From the NCBI RefSeq assembly GCF_016859285.1, contig NC_053402.1, positions 5,401,031 to 5,465,030 on the forward strand: a stretch of DNA of 64,000 bases. The letters are read 5' to 3'. Positions 58,601 through 64,000 of the stretch are shown here, one piece after another. The notes under the pieces are model-generated. The model ran no database searches. It was not told the origin of the DNA and saw only the letters and a list, made by a program, of their open reading frames with translations. The position numbers and the translations under genes were made by a program. The stretch's first letter is position 1; each line of letters starts with the position of its first letter. The stretch comes from Xiphias gladius (lineage: Eukaryota; Chordata; Actinopteri; Istiophoriformes; Xiphiidae).

Positions 58601-61600
58601 ACTTTCGTAACGTATTTAAAGGACGTCATAAACTGAAACTCCAGGAACTATTGCCCTGACAATCTGATTATTAAATAATCTGTAAGGCTACATTAACTGG
58701 GATCTACCTTTAGTTATATAATGAACAAATAATGTATGAATAGCCCATATAGCAGAATTACCAAGAAAATTCCCCTCATCTGCCTTTTCTATTAAAGCCA
58801 GAACAGACTTATAAGTTTGGATAGTATTATGCATCAACCTTTTAGGTGAGATTTGAACATTATCTACATTAAATGGGGTTAGAATTGTATTAAGCTAATT
58901 AGGCTCTACAACCTGGCAGTTTTGCTGAGAAGATTAGCAGCTTGGGGAATGAAAAATGTGTATTAATGGTATTAAAAGAACAGGGCTGAGAAGCTCAACA
59001 GTTGAGCTAATGCCCAGCTTCCATCATTTACATCTTGCAGTGCTTTTTTTTTGACTAGCATTAATATTTAGCAGAACACTTGAGCCTAACGGATACAATA
59101 AGGTACCATGATACTTTTCCAATTTTACCAGTTGACAGTGACAGAATAAATGCAGGTTAACTATCTGCACAGACAGTTACAGAATACAAATTAACATACC
59201 ACATTTGTCTCTGAATTTGATGTAAAAAAAAAATGAAACTGCACTAAAAGTCATGAGTATCATTTTTACTCATATTCAAAGTAATTATGTATTATGACAA
59301 CTGTGGAATTCTTCATACAACTGCCTTCCCTTCAGACCTATAGTTACACGTTACTGCAATTAACTGCTACGCAACAATACAGACTGAAAACAGCAGCACT
59401 GTTTTCCTGAAAAGCTGCTACAAATTCAGTCACTATGCTTGGCATTAATCACAAACTCCACAAGTAGCTAGTGGAACTGACAGCTATGTAACAACACATT
59501 TGGATTTTTCTTTCTTGCTCATTGACCTTGTGTCCCTCCACACAGAAAAGTCATTGCTTTTGCAAAGCATGAGCCCTCAGTAACCTAAGGTGGCTTTAAC
59601 ATAAAGGGCAGAATCATTGGGCATCATTTAATACACTAGTGGTCAGGGGTGCGTTCAATGGTCAAAGCCTAAGATCCAAGAAGTAATAACTGCACTGAAA
59701 GCTCTTTAGAGCTTGCAAAGAAAGACACTTTACCCATTGAACGTAGCTCCTCTTCCCTATGTAGGAGATGGAGGGTGGAAAGAAATCTTACCCATCATAC
59801 AAACCCATTATACCAACCATATACTGAGCTGTGGTAGTAGGGTGTAGATGTATCATAACCATCATCATCTGCCAGCCAGCTCTGGCCAATAGCCATCACA
59901 GATTGGCGGCTGCAGTGGCAATGAGAACAACACACAGTTAATATACCGTTTAGCCCCACATCCCCCCGCAGTTCACCCCCTGCTGTGACTACATAGCTGT
60001 GATTCAGCAACTCTGGTCTTGAAGAGTTGATCGCACTAATAACCCAGAATGGTGTAACTGTGTGTTAGATGCACCATTCACTTGTCTAATGAGACAGTAC
60101 TGTGGCAGTATTCACTGTGGCATCACCAACAACTTAAAATATCTCACTAGTGTGGTGAAGCTGAGCTAATCTCACCATGACCAGGGTTGAAGACCACCAA
60201 TGAAAACTTTAACAAACAAGCTCATTATCTAGTCATACAAAAGATGGGTTTCCATACAGTCCTTGACACATTTCTGTTAAAAACCCCATTCAATGCTTGG
60301 TGACCAGTCTGACCTTGTGCTTACCATTACAGTCCAACCAGGAGAGCTGCTCTTCCACAGAGCTACAATGCCTAACAGTTAAAAGACAATGTGCCCTTTG
60401 ACAGGCAAAGATGGTCAGGGTCAGACGAAAAACACAGTTCTACCTCTTAGTTGTCCCATTTTTCCCATAATGCCCCTCTGAATGAAGCCATTCCCCTCCT
60501 CAGCCAGACTATTAATCAACTGACAACACGCATCAAAACACAGACACACATCACACAACCACCAGACGTTGATTTCAACATGCAAATTGTAGCACATACG
60601 TTTGTAAGAAGTAGTCAGATTCCTTTGATTCCTAGGAATCACCTCTCCAAGGTGTTAGAGAAAGCTGTCACCCCCGTATCATTACAATAACATCCATATA
60701 GAATAAAGGAAAGGGGGTTCACTTGAAGAACCACCCCGTACGTCACATTGATCTGTCCTCATCAACATGTGATCATATACAGAATGGTTTTGGCTCAGTG
60801 CCCAACATTGGTACTCACAGTGCATGTCTCGTTCATGCTCATACTCAATGAATGCATAGCCCCGAGGCTTCCCCGTCCTCTTGTTGTAGACTATGTAAAT
60901 CTGGAACAAACAGGCATGGAGACATTGGTTGGCTGTGGGATTCATCATTACACAAACTGACCTACCACACCCCAATACATATTCATACCACATCTTAGTG
61001 TGTGTATGCAAATAATCACAGTGTCATGTTACTCCGAAACTTTGAGTTTAATCAAACCTTGTCTGATAGTCAATTAAAATTAAATACTATCTTACTTATG
61101 TATCATTTACTGCAGGTCACTTGTGTTACAGTGTACAAGCAGTTCCATTTGTCCCAATGACTAAGCATAATTCTCTCATCATTGTGATTTCAATTACAAC
61201 TATTTACATTTTATATTACAGGGACATAGCACAACAAAATTCTACTTAAGATGGTAAATTCAAATAAATAAAGAATATGGTGTGCAAAAGATAATGTGTG
61301 TCACCGACAGACTCTCTTAATGTTGCATATCTTTTGCTGTTCATGCGTCCCTTAGGTTTTAGGTAAGGTTTTGAGCATGTGAAGTATAGTTTGTACACTT
61401 ACTGCTAAGATGAGAGATGCAATAGCTAAACATACCCGTTTAATGGGGCCATAGACCTCAAACTCACGCCGAAGCTTGGATTCTGTAGTATCATAGTTCT
61501 ACAGCAAAGACAGAATGCCGTTACACATTAATGGTTATTACAAAATAATCACTTTTGCTGAATCCACAAAAAAAGTTTGATTTTAACATACTCACCACTC

Positions 61601-63915
61601 GTGCAACAAATAAAGTCTTGAAGGCATCACCTTGTGCATTAGGGTCATTGTGGGGGTCCCCTGACATAATGTAAATAGGAAAGCAGGATTTGTTTAAACC
61701 AAGAGACCATACACAGTGAAAACAGGATGTACTGTATGTCACTGAAAACTTACAAAGCTTAAGTTCTGTCTCCACCACTGCTTGCCTTCTCTCAATCTTC
61801 TCTCGCCTCTGCAAAAACAAAAGATTTGCAGGAAATGAGTAACCCTCAATTCCTCGGGGAAGCTTCTCTGTGAATGGCAAAACTTATAAAGATGCTAATG
61901 CTAGCTTGAGATCGCTTTCCTAGTCTGTGTGCAGCCCATGAACAGCTGGAAAACTGAAGCCCCTTGTGCTATGAGCAAAATAGAGGGTATGCACCAAATT
62001 CATGATTTCACACTTTTTTTTTTTTATAAACATTCACAGACTGTGGCTACTTTATTAGGTACACCTTTATAAAGCACCCTTTCAGATACTCTCCCCTTTA
62101 CTGTAATCTGCTTATCTTGTAATGTTACCACCTTCTAAGATCACTGTGATTTATCTATTATCTCAATCTTCATCTTTCATAAACAAAACACAGTGAAAGA
62201 GCCCATTTTAAAGTTGTTGAGACTCTTCTCAGATCAGATCAGCCTATAAAAACTAATTTCCCCTCACAAGCGGAGCAAAAGAGATTTAAAACCCCTCCTA
62301 CAACCATAGCAATAATCTTTGTCTCTCCCTGTAGTTTTAAATTTCCATTCATTCCAGCTGCTTGGCTGAATAAATATCCAGCAAAACACTTCACATACGT
62401 TGCACTGTTGGATACTATAAAGCATGCAGCAAAATTCACTCAGTTAAACCTGCAGGAGTTTCTGAAGGCTGCCAAGAATTACAGCTGTCACAGATAATGA
62501 GCTAAAAAAAGACTTAAGTCTGACAAATTTAATTTGTACGAGAAAATTATTCGCAGACAGGAATGAAAGTGAGAAAGGAATTGCTCCACTGCAGTAACCC
62601 AGTCTGCTAGCTAATGAGTAGAGGTTGCGAACTGGAAACAAAAAAAGCTGTTTGTCAAACACCGGAACCTTGAAAAAGAAGACGATGAAACAAAACCAGT
62701 TGCTTTGGCCATCTACAAGAGAATAATGAAGAGGGGGCTTCAGAAATTTTTTTTGAATTGGGCAGCTTTTATTGGCCATGTCGTCCAGAGATGGGAAGAC
62801 GCCAGAAACAACTGATCAGTCATGCAGGTTTAATGTTTGCTATGTCAGAACTTATCCGGAAAAGGTGTTTCAATCTGCCATTAAGCGCATTAACTCTTTC
62901 CAAAAATAAATAAATAAATAAATACATTTTTTTTTTTATTAAAAAAAAAAAAAAAAGCCAAAACCACCTCAAGCGAGCGTAAAATCTTTTTTGCACAATT
63001 GAGCAAGTTTTTTTTTTAAATTTTCCCATTTCCATCAACCTTTTCTAATGCAATACTTCAAAATGCTCATAAAATACTTTGATGGAAACATGGCTGTTTT
63101 TACTTTCTACAGCACAGTGCACTATCACTCCCAAAAATGTGAAGGCTTGCTTCAGGACACAGTGCTTACTTTATCAGTGAGCAAATCTTTTTCACGTATC
63201 CTCCCGCTAATGTCTCAGTAACTTTGAGAGACAACAACTTTGGTTTTTGGTTCTTCTTCTTATAAAATTCATATAATAATGATAATGGTCCAAAATGACT
63301 TGAAAATGCAGAATTTTTAGTCAACATCAAATTTTCTTGGGGGAGTGTGACCATGCTGCTGCAGTAATGTTTTTTTCACTACGGAGCACAACAAAAAACA
63401 GTCAGGGAATTATTCTGCATTAAGTGACTTATGCTTGTACAGCACTGGGTGCGCAGTCTTACAGACAGCCAGTCAACGGTGTCTTATAGACACACACACA
63501 GACGTGTATTATCCGAAGTCAGAATCAGCATCTTCACAGGCTACAAATGGGAAAAATGTTAAAATGCCCCTTTGCTAACTACACATGGAGGCCCCTCATT
63601 CATATCTCACCTTTCTCTCCAGCCGCTCCTCACGGGTCTCTGCTCTTGTTGGTGGAGGAGCATCTCTAGGATCCTGATCACAAAGGGAAGAAAAACACAA
63701 TGTGGCACGTAGGAAAAAGAGTACATAAATAAATGTATTCAAAGTATTATGGATGGTTAAAAGTTCACCTCGAAGTGCCTGATGAACGGTGCGATGCCAC
63801 TGTAAGGCTGGTTGTGATGTTTCTCATGGGGCAGCTTCTCCAGCTGAGGCAGGAAAGGTATGGGGTCCCGCGGTGCAAAGAGGGCCAGCAGGTTCGGTGG
63901 GAGAAACTGCGTCAT
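54896..63915 (-). CDS. snrnp70: U1 snRNP 70 kDa protein (U1-70K)
   Basis: Protein of 469 aa (human 437) from nine coding exons: 63,769-63,915, 63,611-63,673, 61,754-61,808, 61,596-61,660, 61,436-61,498, 60,819-60,900, 56,861-56,962, 55,716-55,815 and 54,896-55,628. All joins are GT-AG in frame. Residues 1-90 ([20 protein letters not shown] at the start) form the arm that wraps the Sm ring and recruits U1-C. The RRM (~103-184) binds U1 stem-loop I, with RNP2 LFVARV at 105-110 and RNP1 RGYAFIEY at 144-151. A Gly-rich linker (193-203) follows, then a long RS/RD/RE region to the acidic end (MEAPGDEY). It helps define 5' splice sites in the nucleus. The start ATG lies 7 nt inside an exon with its own acceptor at 63,922, so an untranslated first exon lies past the right edge. 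Confidence 0.96.
55716..55815 (-). CDS. snrnp70: snrnp70 eighth coding exon
   Basis: 100 bp, residues 193-225 ([20 protein letters not shown] ... DDRPLG) plus two bases. Acceptor CTTAACTAG; donor GGGGGG|GTGAGT, where a G run makes the exact boundary phase-dependent. The chosen site keeps frame. Confidence 0.92.
56690..56803. mobile_element. Tc1-type terminal fragment
   Basis: Contains CTTTGTCATTATGGGTTATT and GTGAATACTTTCTGAAGCCA and ends CACTGTA, the familiar fish Tc1 3' end. In the snrnp70 intron before the eighth coding exon. Confidence 0.6.
56861..56962 (-). CDS. snrnp70: snrnp70 seventh coding exon (RRM end)
   Basis: 102 bp, residues 159-192 plus one base: [20 protein letters not shown], then KGWHPRRL. 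Acceptor CTTCTCCAG, donor GCTAG|GTCAGC. Confidence 0.95.
   Translation of the reverse strand, partial: PPTSMQTGRRLMVEGCWWMWNEDALSKDGILAG
58058..58315 (-). repeat. Degenerate repeat with GGTAAG cores
   Basis: On the snrnp70 sense strand the block (G)GGTTTTGGTAAGGCC recurs with small changes at 58,315-58,310, 58,249-58,244, 58,190-58,185 (GGTAAA), 58,103-58,098 (GGCAAG) and 58,063-58,058. A separate GGTAAGA lies at 58,135-58,130. Spacing is mostly 40-85 bp. Each core resembles a 5' splice site. Confidence 0.5.
58363..58431. repeat. A-rich low-complexity tract
   Basis: About 70 bp of A runs broken by TT and C; a T-rich tract in snrnp70 RNA, just upstream (in transcription) of the GGTAAG-bearing repeat. 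Confidence 0.85.
60819..60900 (-). CDS. snrnp70: snrnp70 sixth coding exon (RNP1)
   Basis: 82 bp, residues 132-158 with [18 protein letters not shown]. Its donor (CACT|GTGAGT) opens the 3.9-kb intron discussed in the findings. Confidence 0.95.
61436..61498 (-). CDS. snrnp70: snrnp70 fifth coding exon (RRM)
   Basis: 63 bp, residues 111-131 ([20 protein letters not shown], then R). Acceptor TTTGCTGTAG, donor AAACGG|GTATGT. Confidence 0.95.
61596..61660 (-). CDS. snrnp70: snrnp70 fourth coding exon (RRM start)
   Basis: 65 bp, Trp89 to Val110, carrying [11 protein letters not shown] (RNP2). Acceptor TTATGTCAG, donor CGAGTG|GTGAGT. Confidence 0.95.
61754..61808 (-). CDS. snrnp70: snrnp70 third coding exon
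   Basis: 55 bp, residues 71-88 ([18 protein letters not shown]) plus one base of Trp89. Acceptor TTTTTGCAG, donor CTTT|GTAAGT. Confidence 0.95.
63611..63673 (-). CDS. snrnp70: snrnp70 second coding exon
   Basis: 63 bp, residues 50-70 ([20 protein letters not shown], then K). Acceptor TGATCAG, donor GAAAG|GTGAGA. Confidence 0.95.
63769..63915 (-). CDS. snrnp70: snrnp70 first coding exon
   Basis: Residues 1-49. The exon itself starts at 63,922 after acceptor CTTATTCAG; donor TTCGAG|GTGAAC. Confidence 0.95.
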
Positions 63916-64000
63916 CTTTCACCTGAATAAGCATTAACACGTGTAAGTTATGCACGACGCGCTGCAGGATGCTATCAGTACACGGCAGGCCCACACCAGC

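Noticed and set aside
62045-62075. ACTTTATTAGGTACACC, a Tc1-type terminus
   Set aside because: Too short and lacking neighbouring transposon sequence to annotate.

Overview
This is a teleost fish chromosome segment, probably percomorph. It holds two vertebrate genes in conserved order (snrnp70 and lin7b, also neighbours on human 19q13.33), Tc1-like transposons, several LINE families, tRNA-derived SINEs and one 500-base run of N. Everything here comes from reading the sequence; no database search was possible.

Left part (1-9,751): a degenerate head-to-tail array of spliceosomal snRNA-like sequences, all read on the minus strand. About twelve U5-like and eleven U2-like copies alternate in units of roughly 500 bp, with shorter U5-only units of roughly 275 bp. 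Some U5 copies keep loop I, an Sm-like site, a 3' stem-loop, an upstream PSE-like element and a downstream 3'-box-like element. The best-preserved U2 copy, at the array's right end, has lost its 5' end and looks dead. A solo-LTR-like insert (1,490-1,957) and a broken retrovirus fossil (3,583-7,367) lie inside the array. The fossil carries open frames with immunoglobulin-like motifs.

Middle part (about 9.8-42.6 kb): mostly decayed mobile DNA. It includes a LINE 3'-domain remnant, a DNA-transposon-like remnant, an esterase-ORF1 LINE on the plus strand (14.5-18.5 kb), Tc1-like elements at 21-22.4, 23.3-24.0 and 26.1-27.05 kb, two tandem copies of one RNase H-bearing LINE on the minus strand (27.85-36.19 kb) with nested insertions, and a hAT remnant (40.3-41.1 kb). 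Two possible orphan exons of unrecognised genes lie at 19.3 and 27.4 kb on the minus strand.

Right part (42.6-64.0 kb): two host genes on the minus strand. lin7b (five coding exons, 201 aa; L27 plus PDZ) encodes a scaffold of the CASK/MINT complex. snrnp70 (nine coding exons, 469 aa) encodes U1-70K. The exon joins were checked for phase and splice sites, and both proteins read through without a break. snrnp70 lies upstream of lin7b in the same direction, with about 0.9 kb between its likely poly(A) signal and the lin7b start codon. The large snrnp70 intron carries a cluster of repeated 5'-splice-site-like GGUAAG motifs, which suggests U1 snRNP binding to its own gene's pre-mRNA.
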